A stretch of DNA of 64,000 nt from UBA6107 sp964459385 (GTDB taxonomy: Bacteria; Chloroflexota; Anaerolineae; Anaerolineales; Anaerolineaceae): NCBI GenBank assembly GCA_964459385.1, contig CAYWLG010000001.1, positions 186,001 to 250,000 of the forward strand, given 5' to 3'. Both the position numbers and the translations under genes were made by a program. Shown one piece after another: positions 1 to 9,035 of this stretch; position 1 is the first letter of the stretch; the number at the start of each line of letters is the position of its first letter. The notes below the pieces were generated by a model. It had not been told where the DNA came from, searched no databases, and was given only the letters and a program-made list of their open reading frames with translations.

Positions 1-2088
1 GAACGTCGGCTCTTCGCTTGGCTGCGTAGAGGCTGTTGGGGTGATCGGCGTTTCAGTTGGCACAGCGCTCGGTTCCACGGTCGATTCGGGAGTGGCGCTT
101 GGGTCAGCCGGAACGTCGGTTGGCACTGGGGTCTCACTGGGAGTGGGGGAAGCCTCAGTTGGCACGGCCGTGGGGGTGAAAGTTGGAATTTCAGTTGGTT
201 GAGTCGTGGGGGTGGCGGTGGCCGGAATGATATCCACCGCGATCGCAACCGGGCGAGTATAAGTGCCCCAGGTACCAGCGACCTGTGCTCTAACGCGCCA
301 GTATAAGCTGCCATTCATCAGGCTGCTTGCCAGGGGCGTGCTGCAGGTGCCACTGGAGCAAATGCTGGAAGAAAAAGTGTTGTCGATCACAATAATGTTG
401 TTTTGAAAGACTTGAACTTCGTACGATGTGGCGCTGGATACCGAATTCCATTTGAAAGTCGGATAAGCGGCTGTCACATTACCGATCGGTTCGATGGGTG
501 TGGGGGAGTTCGTAGCGGTGTAATCTACCCAACTGGTCCATTGGCCCACGCTGGAGATGCCATATTTGATGTACATATAACCACTGTCGCCCCAATTGGT
601 GCCCCAACTGTTGCGCAAGATCCAATAGCCTTCGGTGCTGCTCACATCTTTCCAGCCTACCAAAACGACGTAGTGATTAATGCTGCCACTGCAGGTAGCC
701 GATTCATCTGTGGTGAAGTAACCGCCGGTGTATCTTGAAAAGGTGGAGCCGGCGCAGACACCGGTAGAAACGGGACCGTGGTTATAAAGGGCGGCTTTGA
801 TGGTGGCTGTGTCGGGCGTGCTATAAGCTGCATATCCCCAGTTGCTTAATTTATAGGGGTGATTGCTGACCGTTTTGCATACGGCCGTGCTTGGGCTGTA
901 GGGGAAATCGGTTTCGAGAACCGCACCGGTCACGCTTTGCAGATTGGCGATCACGCTGGTGTGGTAATCATGCAGCGGGTAGCCGCCCGAATCGGCTGTG
1001 AACCCCAGCTTGTTGCAGGAAACCAAAAACTGCTCACTCAAGTTGGCGGACGGGCCGCCGTTGACGAGCATGTTCGATTCCATCGTGCCCACTGTGCTGA
1101 AGGCCCAGCAGGTGCCGTATATACCCTGATCGCGAATGGGGGTGACCGCGCCAAAGGTACGCCAGTCCCACACAGAGGGCAAACCGCTGGAAGCGGTGGC
1201 CGTAACGGCTGCAGAACTGCCGCCTGTCCCGCTGGCAACACCGCCCATCTCAGGGGTTGGGTTGCTCAGGTCAACGCTTTGCTGTGCATCGCCAAAGGCA
1301 ACGCTCAAGGAACGGGTAGACACCTCGCCCATGTTGAAGCTGCGACGATAGGCCAAATGAATGGTGGCCGTGCCGGTATTGGCCGGGGTAAAGGTGATCA
1401 CCTGCATCTGTGGCACTGCACCGCCGCCTCGTGCCACAAACGTCGAAGAGGAGGACAAGCCGACGCCATTTATCGTGGCGTTGAGAATCTGCCAGCTATA
1501 CCCGGTAGAAAGATCCGATTCCAGCCGGAGGGTGACAGGTTTGAGCGAGTTCACCGGAAAACTCAAATTGATGTCGCTGGCCCCATCGATCAACCCAAAG
1601 CCGCTGTCTTTGCCGGGGAAGAGGGCCTTGCGCACCTCGTTCACGTCACGTTTGCCGTTAAATTGCAGCATATCCAGCGCAGAAGACTTGCTTGAACGCG
1701 CGCCGGGAATGTTCAGCGAATTCATCGCTGAGAGAAAAGAATCGGCTTTTTTGGTTAAGCCTTTGGGGAAGGCAATGCTGTAATTCCACAAAAACTTATC
1801 GGGGGTCGCCGTCGCGGCAGGCAGGGTGGGTGCTGGGGTTTGGGTAAATTCGAAAGTGGGCGTTTCGGTTGCGGATGGGCTGGCCGTTTCGCTTGCCGGG
1901 AGGGTATCTGTGGGCTCAGCAGTGAGAACGGAGTCGGATGGGGTAGGAAGTATTGCCGTCGGGGTGAGGGTGAGAACGCCCTCCTGGGCAAAGGCCACAT
2001 AGGGGGTAGCCAGTAAGACAATAGCAATGATAACTGCCCCAATTTGCAGGATCAATTTATTTGAGTGGATCAGTTTCCCCATTGCCAT
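1..2088 (-). CDS. Secreted papain-family (C1A) cysteine protease with chagasin-like domain, 3' end outside window
   Basis: The minus-strand frame is open from an ATG at 2088 to the window edge (696 codons, C-terminus missing). A Sec signal peptide (about residues 1-34, ending AFA|QE) is followed by a Thr/Pro-rich linker. At about 175-262 there is a chagasin-like (inhibitor I42) domain: T195-G196-Y197 within DLSTGYSW, a Gly-rich loop, then RRSF. The C1A catalytic domain has Q321, C327 in GTCWAFS, H472 in INHYVVLVGW and N493 in RNSWGTNWG, so the full catalytic set is present. Next comes a fibronectin-like segment (PTFKWNSVSSATSYEVQVF) and a PTE/P-rich tail. AGGAG lies 3 nt before this ATG and 9 nt before an in-frame ATG at 2082, so either may be the start. 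It probably acts outside the cell, possibly held by a C-terminal anchor beyond the window. The built-in inhibitor may keep it latent. Confidence 0.9.
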   Translation of the reverse strand, partial: MAMGKLIHSNKLILQIGAVIIAIVLLATPYVAFAQEGVLTLTPTAILPTPSDSVLTAEPTDTLPASETASPSATETPTFEFTQTPAPTLPAATATPDKFLWNYSIAFPKGLTKKADSFLSAMNSLNIPGARSSKSSALDMLQFNGKRDVNEVRKALFPGKDSGFGLIDGASDINLSFPVNSLKPVTLRLESDLSTGYSWQILNATINGVGLSSSSTFVARGGGAVPQMQVITFTPANTGTATIHLAYRRSFNMGEVSTRSLSVAFGDAQQSVDLSNPTPEMGGVASGTGGSSAAVTATASSGLPSVWDWRTFGAVTPIRDQGIYGTCWAFSTVGTMESNMLVNGGPSANLSEQFLVSCNKLGFTADSGGYPLHDYHTSVIANLQSVTGAVLETDFPYSPSTAVCKTVSNHPYKLSNWGYAAYSTPDTATIKAALYNHGPVSTGVCAGSTFSRYTGGYFTTDESATCSGSINHYVVLVGWKDVSSTEGYWILRNSWGTNWGDSGYMYIKYGISSVGQWTSWVDYTATNSPTPIEPIGNVTAAYPTFKWNSVSSATSYEVQVFQNNIIVIDNTFSSSICSSGTCSTPLASSLMNGSLYWRVRAQVAGTWGTYTRPVAIAVDIIPATATPTTQPTEIPTFTPTAVPTEASPTPSETPVPTDVPADPSATPESTVEPSAVPTETPITPTASTQPSEEPTF

Positions 2089-2381
2089 TTGCTCCTTGTG
2101 CCGCACTCGATGCGTAGATTGCAACAATAAAACGATACGGTTTCATTTTAAGTTTATTCGATGCTTTGTTGCTCCACATTTATGAAAGGTTGGTTATTTA
2201 TAATATTACATCTTAATTACAGTAATCTAAAAAAGAATTCAGATTTATAGCAGGGGTAGATCGTTGTTGAGTGTTCCCGATGAAAATAGCGGATGGATAA
2301 AATCCCTTTTTTGGTTTATGATTGAACTGTTCAGGATCAAACCAATCGTTTCAGACTGAAAAATCCGCTTATCGGCAGGCT
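2089..2381. other. Divergent intergenic region
   Basis: About 290 bp of A+T-rich sequence separates the protease gene (leftward) from the glycan operon (rightward). It must hold both promoters, but I see no convincing -35/-10 pair with standard spacing and do not place them. No RNA gene or repeat is evident. Confidence 0.5.
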
Positions 2382-3374
2382 ATGACCGTGAAACTTTTGA
2401 TCGCCGGTTTTGGTTCAATTGGCAGACGTCATCTCAACAATTTGCGTGCTCTGGGTGAGAACGACATCGTCCTTTACCGTACCCATCATTCCACCCTTAC
2501 CGATGAAGACATTCGTGATATTCCTACAGAAACCGATCTCGCCGCCGCCCTGGCACATAAACCGGACGGTGTGATCATCGCCAATCCGACGGCCCTTCAT
2601 TTGGAAGTTGCCATTCCGGCCGCACAGGCAGGCTGTGCCATCCTGATGGAAAAGCCCCTTTCCGACAGTTTCGCGCGCGTAGATGAGCTGCAAGCCGCCC
2701 TTAAATCCGGCGGCGGACGCCTGCTCATGGGCTTTCAGTTCCGTTTTCACCCCACTTTGCGCAAGATCGCTGCCTGGCTGCAGGAAGGGCAGATCGGCAA
2801 ACCGATCTCGGCCCGTGTGCACTGGGGAGAATACCTGCCCGGCTGGCACCCCTGGGAAGATTACCGCAAGAGCTACAGCGCCCGCGCAGACCTGGGCGGC
2901 GGGGTGATCAATACCCTCAGCCACCCGCTCGATTATTTGCACTGGCTGCTCGGCGAGGTCAGCGGGTTATTCGCGCTTTCCAGTAACATCAGCAATTTGG
3001 AACTGTCAGTGGAAGATACAGCCGAGATCAGCCTGGCTTATCAAAATGGTGCCATCGGCTCGGTGCATCTCGATTACGTGCAGCGACCGGCGCATCACGA
3101 TCTTGAGATCGTTGGCGATGCAGGGACCATTCAATGGTCGAATGCTACGGCTGTGGCGCGCATTTTCCGCGCCAACACAGGCGAGTGGGCAGAAGAACAG
3201 CCCCCGGCCGATTTTGAACGCAATCAACTTTTCCTGGCTGAGATGGCCCATTTTATTGAGGTAACCAAAAAGCAGGCTGAACCGGTCTGCGATCTGCAAG
3301 TTGGCTTGACCGCTCTTCAACTGGCAGAGGCGGCTTATCGCTCTGCCCAGACACACGAATTCATTCAATTTTAG
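2382..3374 (+). CDS. Gfo/Idh/MocA-family NAD(P)-dependent oxidoreductase
   Basis: This 330-aa sugar dehydrogenase-like protein begins with a Rossmann motif GFGSIGRRH (residues 9-17) and has the family EKP motif at 90-92, whose Lys is normally catalytic. The C-terminal GFO_IDH_MocA domain fills the rest, at normal family length. The ATG at 2382 follows a GGCAGG sequence; an in-frame ATG 60 nt upstream would add 20 residues with no homology to the fold. It is the first gene of the rightward nonulosonate/glycan operon and ends 10 nt before an SDR gene. It most likely oxidises or reduces a sugar intermediate of that pathway; the substrate cannot be read from sequence. Confidence 0.85.
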   Translation: MTVKLLIAGFGSIGRRHLNNLRALGENDIVLYRTHHSTLTDEDIRDIPTETDLAAALAHKPDGVIIANPTALHLEVAIPAAQAGCAILMEKPLSDSFARVDELQAALKSGGGRLLMGFQFRFHPTLRKIAAWLQEGQIGKPISARVHWGEYLPGWHPWEDYRKSYSARADLGGGVINTLSHPLDYLHWLLGEVSGLFALSSNISNLELSVEDTAEISLAYQNGAIGSVHLDYVQRPAHHDLEIVGDAGTIQWSNATAVARIFRANTGEWAEEQPPADFERNQLFLAEMAHFIEVTKKQAEPVCDLQVGLTALQLAEAAYRSAQTHEFIQF

Positions 3375-3384
3375 GAAATGATCT

Positions 3385-4206
3385 ATGACAACCATTTTCG
3401 ATAAGTTTTCTTTAAAAGACAAGACCGCCATCGTCACGGGTGGCCCGGGTCTGCTGGGTGCGGAATTTTGTCGCACCCTGGCCGAAGCCGGTGCTGCCGT
3501 GATCGTGGCAGATATCAATGGCGAAGCTGCTGAAAAAGTGGCGGCCGATCTACGTGAAAAGGGCTATCAAGCCACCGGCATTGGCGTGGACATTACAGAC
3601 AAGGCCCAGGTGCAGGCGATGGTGCAGAAGGCGCTCTCCCTTTATAAGACCGTGGATGTGCTGGTGAACAGTGCCGCGCTGGACCCGAAATTCGACCCCT
3701 CCCACCCAGAGCTGGGCACGAATGCTTTTGAAGACTTCCCGGTGGATCTGTGGCGCAAGGCCATTGACGTGAACCTGACGGGCTCTTTCTTGTGCGCGCA
3801 GGCCGCTGTAGCCCCCATGCTCGAACAGGGCGCCGGTTCGATCATCAACATCTGCTCCATGTATGGTCTGGTCGGCCCCGACCAGCGCCTCTACATTAAA
3901 GAGGGCGCCCCCACCCGTTATAAACCAGTTTTCTACACCGTGAGCAAATCGGGCATCGTGGGCTTTACCAAATATCTGGCCACCTACTATGCCGGCAAGG
4001 GCATCCGTGCCAACGCGTTGACCCCCGGCGGTATTTTTAACAATAACGACGAGACCTTCCTCAAAAATTATTCTGCCCGTGCCGTGATGGGGCGTATGGG
4101 CCGCAAAGATGAAATGAACGGGGCGCTGCTCTTCCTGGCATCGGATGCTTCTTCTTATATGACCGGCTCCAATCTGATCGTGGACGGAGGCTGGACCGCA
4201 TGGTAA
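3385..4206 (+). CDS. Short-chain dehydrogenase/reductase, PtmA-like
   Basis: A 273-aa SDR. The cofactor motif TGGPGLLG lies at residues 18-25, the NSAA motif near 95-98, and the catalytic residues are N130, S158, Y184 and K188 (YTVSK). The insertion between the Ser and the Tyr (GPDQRLY then a Pro/Tyr-rich stretch) resembles the PtmA/flagellin-modification SDRs found in legionaminic acid clusters. The gene overlaps the following cytidylyltransferase gene by 7 nt, so the two are probably translationally coupled. Expected role: NAD(P)-dependent oxidation or reduction of a sugar precursor in nonulosonate synthesis. The PtmA-like assignment is a family-level impression only. Confidence 0.83.
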   Translation: MTTIFDKFSLKDKTAIVTGGPGLLGAEFCRTLAEAGAAVIVADINGEAAEKVAADLREKGYQATGIGVDITDKAQVQAMVQKALSLYKTVDVLVNSAALDPKFDPSHPELGTNAFEDFPVDLWRKAIDVNLTGSFLCAQAAVAPMLEQGAGSIINICSMYGLVGPDQRLYIKEGAPTRYKPVFYTVSKSGIVGFTKYLATYYAGKGIRANALTPGGIFNNNDETFLKNYSARAVMGRMGRKDEMNGALLFLASDASSYMTGSNLIVDGGWTAW

Positions 4207-5429
4207 AGAAACCCCAGGTTTTGGCCATCATTCCGGCACGAGGCGGCTCAAAGGGGATTCCCCGCAAGAACATCCGTAATTTCGCCGGCTACCCCCTCAT
4301 TGCCTACAGCATCGCGGCCGGCATTCAGGCCAGTTCGGTGACACGCACCATCGTCTCGACCGATGATGAAGAGATCGCCGCCGTGGCCCGTAAATTTGGG
4401 GCTGAAACCCCCTTTCTGCGCCCGGCCGAATTCTCACAGGATGGCACGGTGGATTTACCTGTTTTTCAGCATGCCTTAAGCTGGCTGGCCGAACACGAAG
4501 GCTATATGCCCGATGTAGTGGTGCAGTTACGCCCCACCACGCCGGTGCGCCCGCCCGACTGTGTGGATCAGGCCGTGAGCATTCTGCTCGATCATCCAGA
4601 AGCCGATTCGGTGCGCGGTGTGGTCGAAGCCGGGCAGTGTCCCTACAAAATGTGGCAGATCGACCCCAAAACAGGCCGCATGGGTCCCTTGCTTGGGGTG
4701 GAAGGCATCAAAGAGGCTTTCAATGCTCCCCGCCAGAAGCTGCCGCAGGTTTACTGGCAGACCGGCCACATTGACGCCATTCGCCCGCACTCGATCTTGG
4801 AGAAGGGCTCAATGAGCGGTGATGTCATCATGCCGCTGGTGATCGATGTGCGTTACACAGTGGATATCGATTCGCCCGCTGATTGGGAAAAATCGGAATG
4901 GCTGGTGACCGACAGCGGTCTGGCGATGGTCGATCCGGCTCGTGCCCGCCGCAGCTTCCCCGATAAGGTGGAGATGCTGGTGATGGATTTTGACGGGGTG
5001 CTCACCGATAACCGCGTCTGGGTGGATGAACATGGCCATGAAATGGTGGCGGCCAACCGCTCTGACAGCCTCGGTCTGTCGATTTTGCGTTCGCAAAGCG
5101 ACATCAAAGTGATGGTGCTTTCGCGTGAGGCCAACCCGGTGGTGGCCAGACGCTGCGAAAAATTGAAGATCCCCTATATTCAGTCAGTGGCCGACAAAGC
5201 CTCTGCGCTGAGCTTGCTGCTCACCGACAAGCATATCGACCCGGCTCACGTGATCTATATGGGCAACGACACCAACGATCTGCCCTGTTTCCCGATCGTG
5301 GGCTATTCAGTCGCCCCGGCCGATGCTCAGCCTGAGGTGAAACGTCAAGCCGATATGCTGCTTTCATTAAATGGTGGCCACGGAGCCGTGCGAGAGCTTT
5401 GCGATTTTCTGCTCTCTCGGATAAAATAG
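4200..5429 (+). CDS. neuA: CMP-nonulosonate cytidylyltransferase fused to KdsC-like HAD phosphatase
   Basis: A 409-aa two-domain protein. Residues 1-235 are an acylneuraminate cytidylyltransferase with the nucleotide-binding motif ARGGSKGIPRKN (13-24) and the QLRPTTPVRPP segment (109-119). Residues 255-409 are a HAD hydrolase of the KDO-8-phosphate phosphatase type: MDFDGVLTD at 262-270 with nucleophile D263 and acid D265, and GNDTND at 355-360 for Mg2+. The N-domain should activate a nonulosonic acid with CTP; the C-domain could dephosphorylate the 9-phosphate made by NeuB. This is the architecture of animal CMAS and some bacterial enzymes. The start overlaps the SDR stop. Legionaminate, KDN or sialate specificity is not resolvable here. 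Confidence 0.88.
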   Translation: MVKKPQVLAIIPARGGSKGIPRKNIRNFAGYPLIAYSIAAGIQASSVTRTIVSTDDEEIAAVARKFGAETPFLRPAEFSQDGTVDLPVFQHALSWLAEHEGYMPDVVVQLRPTTPVRPPDCVDQAVSILLDHPEADSVRGVVEAGQCPYKMWQIDPKTGRMGPLLGVEGIKEAFNAPRQKLPQVYWQTGHIDAIRPHSILEKGSMSGDVIMPLVIDVRYTVDIDSPADWEKSEWLVTDSGLAMVDPARARRSFPDKVEMLVMDFDGVLTDNRVWVDEHGHEMVAANRSDSLGLSILRSQSDIKVMVLSREANPVVARRCEKLKIPYIQSVADKASALSLLLTDKHIDPAHVIYMGNDTNDLPCFPIVGYSVAPADAQPEVKRQADMLLSLNGGHGAVRELCDFLLSRIK

Positions 5430-5568
5430 AGCAGTATTCAAGTGTTGAATTTTGCATCCTTGTCAGGGCATACAGCCCGGCACGGAGTTCTGCCTCTCGA
5501 ACGGGCAGAGAAAACAGGCAGAAAAATCTGCCAGAAAACCGACCTAAAAAATCACAGGAGCTGTCTGA

Positions 5569-6444
5569 ATGAAACGAGAAGTAAAGATTGGCGATCGCTG
5601 GCTGGGGGATGGCCACCCGGCTTATATTGTTGCTGAAGTAGGCATCAACCATAATGGTGATCTCGAACTTGCCAAAAAACTGATCCTGGCCGCCAAAACC
5701 GCCGGGGTGGATGCGGTGAAGTTCCAGAAACGCACCCCTGAACTGTGTGTGCCGCTTGAGCAGCGTAATCAGATGCGCGAGACCCCCTGGGGCTACATCA
5801 CCTACCTGGAATATCGTTACAAGACCGAATTCGGCGAGGCGGAATACGAAGAGATCAATCGCTTCTGCAAAGAAGTGGGTATTACCTGGTTCGCTTCGGT
5901 TTGGGATGAACCCTCGGTGGATTTCCTCGAAAAATATGACCCGATTTGCTACAAGGTACCCTCGGCCTCTCTGACCGATGCCAATTTGCTGCAACACCTG
6001 CGCAAGACCGGCCGCCCCATGATCCTTTCCACCGGCATGTCCACGATGGAACAGATCACCAAGGCCGTCAAACTGGTAGGCGAAGAGAATCTGGTCCTTT
6101 GTCATGCCACCAGCACGTATCCCTGCGACCCATCCGAATTAAATCTGCGCATGGTGCAAACCCTGCGTGATTCCTTCTCCTGTCCGATCGGCTATTCCGG
6201 TCACGAGGTGGGGCTGGTCACCTCGGCCGTGGCCGTGGGTCTGGGCGCCTGCATGGTGGAGCGTCACATCACCCTGGATCGGGCCCTGTGGGGTTCCGAT
6301 CAATCGGCTTCTGTGGAACCTGGTGGTTTCGAGAAACTGGTCAAATACATCCGTGTCACCGAGCAGGCAGTCGGGGATGGGGTCAAAAAAGTTTACGACA
6401 GCGAGCTATCTTCCCTGAAAAAGCTGCGCAGGGTACAAGATTGA
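5569..6444 (+). CDS. neuB: N-acetylneuraminate/legionaminate synthase family protein without SAF domain
   Basis: NeuB condenses phosphoenolpyruvate with a hexosamine-type aldehyde to form a nonulosonic acid. This 291-aa protein has the NeuB TIM-barrel signature EVGINHNGD (23-31), the VKFQKRTPE strand, and the late-barrel IGYSGHEVG segment. It stops right after the SLKKLRR motif, where typical 340-350-aa NeuB proteins continue into the C-terminal antifreeze-like SAF domain. The GGAG ribosome binding site lies 8 nt before the ATG. A 139-bp gap precedes it with no clear promoter; the next gene starts inside its stop codon. Confidence 0.88.
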   Translation: MKREVKIGDRWLGDGHPAYIVAEVGINHNGDLELAKKLILAAKTAGVDAVKFQKRTPELCVPLEQRNQMRETPWGYITYLEYRYKTEFGEAEYEEINRFCKEVGITWFASVWDEPSVDFLEKYDPICYKVPSASLTDANLLQHLRKTGRPMILSTGMSTMEQITKAVKLVGEENLVLCHATSTYPCDPSELNLRMVQTLRDSFSCPIGYSGHEVGLVTSAVAVGLGACMVERHITLDRALWGSDQSASVEPGGFEKLVKYIRVTEQAVGDGVKKVYDSELSSLKKLRRVQD

Positions 6445-8054
6445 CGTTGAAAAGTGTTTCACGAGTTAAAAATGCCATTCACCAGCGCTGGGAGCATGCC
6501 TTAAGCGACCAGCGCTGGCAGCGTTTGAATCAAGAAGTGACGAAAAGTGCTTCCGCAGCTCAGCAGATTCCCTCGGTAATTTTTTTTAATGCCTCCACCC
6601 GTTTACAGGCCGTCAGCCAGAACGCGGCTTATTCTTATTTAACTTTGCAGGCCTTGCGTTTGCAGGGCGTGCCGGTGATCCAGTTTGCCTGCAAGGCGGG
6701 GCTTTCCCGCTGCACGTTGGGCAGCGATCGCGATGACGTTCACACAGCACCTCCCTGTGAGCGCTGCGTGGCCCAGAGCCATACCCTCTTTGACGGGCTG
6801 CCCGTGCGCTGGTTTGAATATGCCGCCGACCCTGCGCTCGAAACGGCGCTGCAGAATCGCAGCACGGCAGAATTGGTCGATTTTCAGTATCAGCAGGTGC
6901 CCCTGGGCTTTTGGGCGCTCAACACCCTGCGCTGGGTGCAGCGCCGTCACCATCTGACCGAAGACGAATCGACACGCGCCTTCTTGCGTCATTACATCCT
7001 CTCGGCCTGGAACGTCTATCGCCAATTTACGGCCCTCGTTGAAGAGGTGCATCCGCAGGCGGTGGTCGAGTTCAACGGCATGTTCTACCCGGAGGCGGCG
7101 GTGCGTTTCGTTTGCCAGCAAAAGGGCATCCGTGTGATCACTCATGAGGTGGGGCTGCGCCCGTTCACCGCCTTCTTTACCGGAGGGGAGGCCACAGCCT
7201 ACCCGATTCACATTTCCCCCGAGTTTCAATTGAACGAAGAAATGAACCAGCGCCTCGATGAATATTTGAGCGAGCGCTTTAAAGGCAATTTCAGCATGGC
7301 GGGCATTCGCTTTTGGCCAGAGATGAAAGGGCTGGATGCGGCTTTCCTTGAAAAGGCGGCTCGCTTCAAACAGATCGTTCCGGTCTTCACCAACGTGATC
7401 TTCGATACCAGCCAGGTGCATGCCAATACACTTTTTGAGGATATGTTTGTCTGGCTCGATAATGTGAAAGCCAGCATGGAGAAACACCCTGAAATGCTCT
7501 TTGTCATTCGTGCCCACCCCGATGAATTTCGTGAGGGCAAAGAGGCGCGCGAAAGCGTGAGCGGCTGGGTGAAGAAAAATAAGGTGGATAGTCTGCCCAA
7601 TGTGGTCTTTGTGGACTCGCAGGAATTCCTCAGTTCGTACGATCTTATCCAGCGGTCTCACTTTGTGATGGTCTATAACTCGACCATTGGCCTGGAAGCC
7701 GTATTGATGGGCAAAGCCGTTCTGGCCGGTGGGAAAGCCCGCTTTACCCAATTGGAAACCGCCTATCTGCCCAACTCTGCGTCGGAATATGATCGGCTGC
7801 TCGAACAATTTCTGTCACAGCCAAAAGTGGACGTGCCGCCGCATTTCATTGTCAATGCGCGACGCTTCTTGTATTACCAGCTCTACCTTTCTTCGCTGCC
7901 TTTCAGCGATTTTCTGCGCGAAGACGGCGTCTGGAAGGGCTACGTGACCCTGAAGGATTTCCCGCTCGATCAGCTTACCCCGGCTGCCTCTGCCACCTTT
8001 CGCGTGCTCAGCGAAGGTATTTTGCATGGCAGTGCCTTTGAGATGCCGCTATGA
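6441..8054 (+). CDS. Capsule/teichoic-type GT-B-like glycan transferase
   Basis: About 537 aa. It resembles capsule polysaccharide biosynthesis / CDP-glycerophosphotransferase-like GT-B proteins in its C-terminal half: FVIRAHPDE, then NVVFVDS, then VMVYNSTIGLEAVLMGKAVL, the usual Ser/Thr-x-GxEA loop that binds the sugar nucleotide. I choose TTG 6441, which overlaps the neuB stop (TTGA) and has AGGG upstream; longer in-frame starts would run inside neuB. No membrane segments are obvious, so it is likely cytoplasmic or peripheral. The N-terminal half has a Cys cluster (CKAGLSRCTLGS ... CERC) that might bind metal. Probably a glycosyltransferase of the surface glycan; donor unknown. Confidence 0.7.
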   Translation: MTLKSVSRVKNAIHQRWEHALSDQRWQRLNQEVTKSASAAQQIPSVIFFNASTRLQAVSQNAAYSYLTLQALRLQGVPVIQFACKAGLSRCTLGSDRDDVHTAPPCERCVAQSHTLFDGLPVRWFEYAADPALETALQNRSTAELVDFQYQQVPLGFWALNTLRWVQRRHHLTEDESTRAFLRHYILSAWNVYRQFTALVEEVHPQAVVEFNGMFYPEAAVRFVCQQKGIRVITHEVGLRPFTAFFTGGEATAYPIHISPEFQLNEEMNQRLDEYLSERFKGNFSMAGIRFWPEMKGLDAAFLEKAARFKQIVPVFTNVIFDTSQVHANTLFEDMFVWLDNVKASMEKHPEMLFVIRAHPDEFREGKEARESVSGWVKKNKVDSLPNVVFVDSQEFLSSYDLIQRSHFVMVYNSTIGLEAVLMGKAVLAGGKARFTQLETAYLPNSASEYDRLLEQFLSQPKVDVPPHFIVNARRFLYYQLYLSSLPFSDFLREDGVWKGYVTLKDFPLDQLTPAASATFRVLSEGILHGSAFEMPL

Positions 8055-9016
8055 GCCCAACACCCCGTTGTTCCATTATTATTCGCGCCTATAACGAGGC
8101 CGAACACATCGGCCAACTGCTCACCGGCATCATGGCGCAGACGGTGAAAGATGTGCAGATCATTCTGGTAGATTCGGGCTCCAGCGACGATACGGTGAAG
8201 GTCGCCAAACATTTCCCGGTAGAGGTGGTGGCCATTCGCCCCGAAGATTTCACCTTTGGGCGCTCCCTCAACGCCGGTTTTGCGCAGGCACGAGGCGAAT
8301 ATGTTGTGATGGCCAGTGCCCACGTTTACCCGGTCTATCCCGATTGGCTGGAACTGTTGCTGGCTCCTTTCAAAGACGAGAAGGTGGCCCTGGTTTACGG
8401 CAAACAACGCGGCGCCTCCTCGACCCAGTTTTCAGAGCATCAGATCTTCAAACACTGGTACCCTGAGAGTTCCACATCGCGCCAGACGACCCCGTTCTGC
8501 AATAATGCCAACGCCGCCATCCGGCGCTCTCTCTGGCAGGAACACCCCTATGATGAAACCCTGCCCGGCCTGGAAGATCTGGCCTGGGGCAAATGGGCGC
8601 AGGAAAAAGGCTATTCCATCGCCTATAGTGCCGAAGCGGAGGTGGTTCACGTTCACAACGAATCACTGAATGGGATTTATAATCGTTATCGACGCGAAGG
8701 TATGGCTTTCAAGCAGATCTACCCCCATGAGACCTTCACCCGCCGCGATCTCTGGCGCCTCTTCATTCAGAACACCTTCTCCGATTGGCGCGAAGCCGGC
8801 AAGCAGGGGCGGCTGAGACGGGATTTTTGGAACATCGTGCGTTTTCGCTGGTACCAGTTCAGCGGTACCTATAAAGGGTATCAGCAATCGGGTCCGCTCA
8901 CCTGGCGGCTGAAACAGGCTTTTTATTACCCCCATCAATTATTTACCCAAAAGCCAAACACAGCGGGCCGCTCCGTGCAGCCGATCCAATATGGGAATGT
9001 AGAGAAAAAGGACTAG
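8051..9016 (+). CDS. Glycosyltransferase family 2
   Basis: A 321-aa GT-A enzyme. The N-terminal strand SIIIRAYNEAEHI and the DSGSSDDTV motif bind the nucleotide sugar. The PFCNNANAAIRRSLW segment, followed by GLEDLAWG, matches the acceptor-side motif of rhamnosyl-type GT2 proteins. The gene overlaps the preceding one by 4 nt (ATGA), so the two are translationally coupled. It has no transmembrane segments and presumably extends the lipid-linked glycan on the cytoplasmic face. Confidence 0.87.
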   Translation: MSPTPRCSIIIRAYNEAEHIGQLLTGIMAQTVKDVQIILVDSGSSDDTVKVAKHFPVEVVAIRPEDFTFGRSLNAGFAQARGEYVVMASAHVYPVYPDWLELLLAPFKDEKVALVYGKQRGASSTQFSEHQIFKHWYPESSTSRQTTPFCNNANAAIRRSLWQEHPYDETLPGLEDLAWGKWAQEKGYSIAYSAEAEVVHVHNESLNGIYNRYRREGMAFKQIYPHETFTRRDLWRLFIQNTFSDWREAGKQGRLRRDFWNIVRFRWYQFSGTYKGYQQSGPLTWRLKQAFYYPHQLFTQKPNTAGRSVQPIQYGNVEKKD

Positions 9017-9035
9017 TCAGGTCAGGGAGACAGGG

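Noticed and set aside
859..1695. 278-codon plus-strand open frame opposite the protease gene
   Set aside because: Antisense to conserved catalytic motifs of the papain-like protein; no recognisable domain or ribosome binding site.
5221..6105. 294-codon minus-strand frame opposite neuA/neuB
   Set aside because: Antisense to two well-supported genes and spans their junction; no motif recognised.
6639..7808. 389-codon open frame on the minus strand opposite the capsule-type transferase gene
   Set aside because: It lies wholly within a plus-strand gene with clear motifs and upstream and downstream coupling, and its translation has the Arg/His/Gly-rich composition of an antisense shadow.
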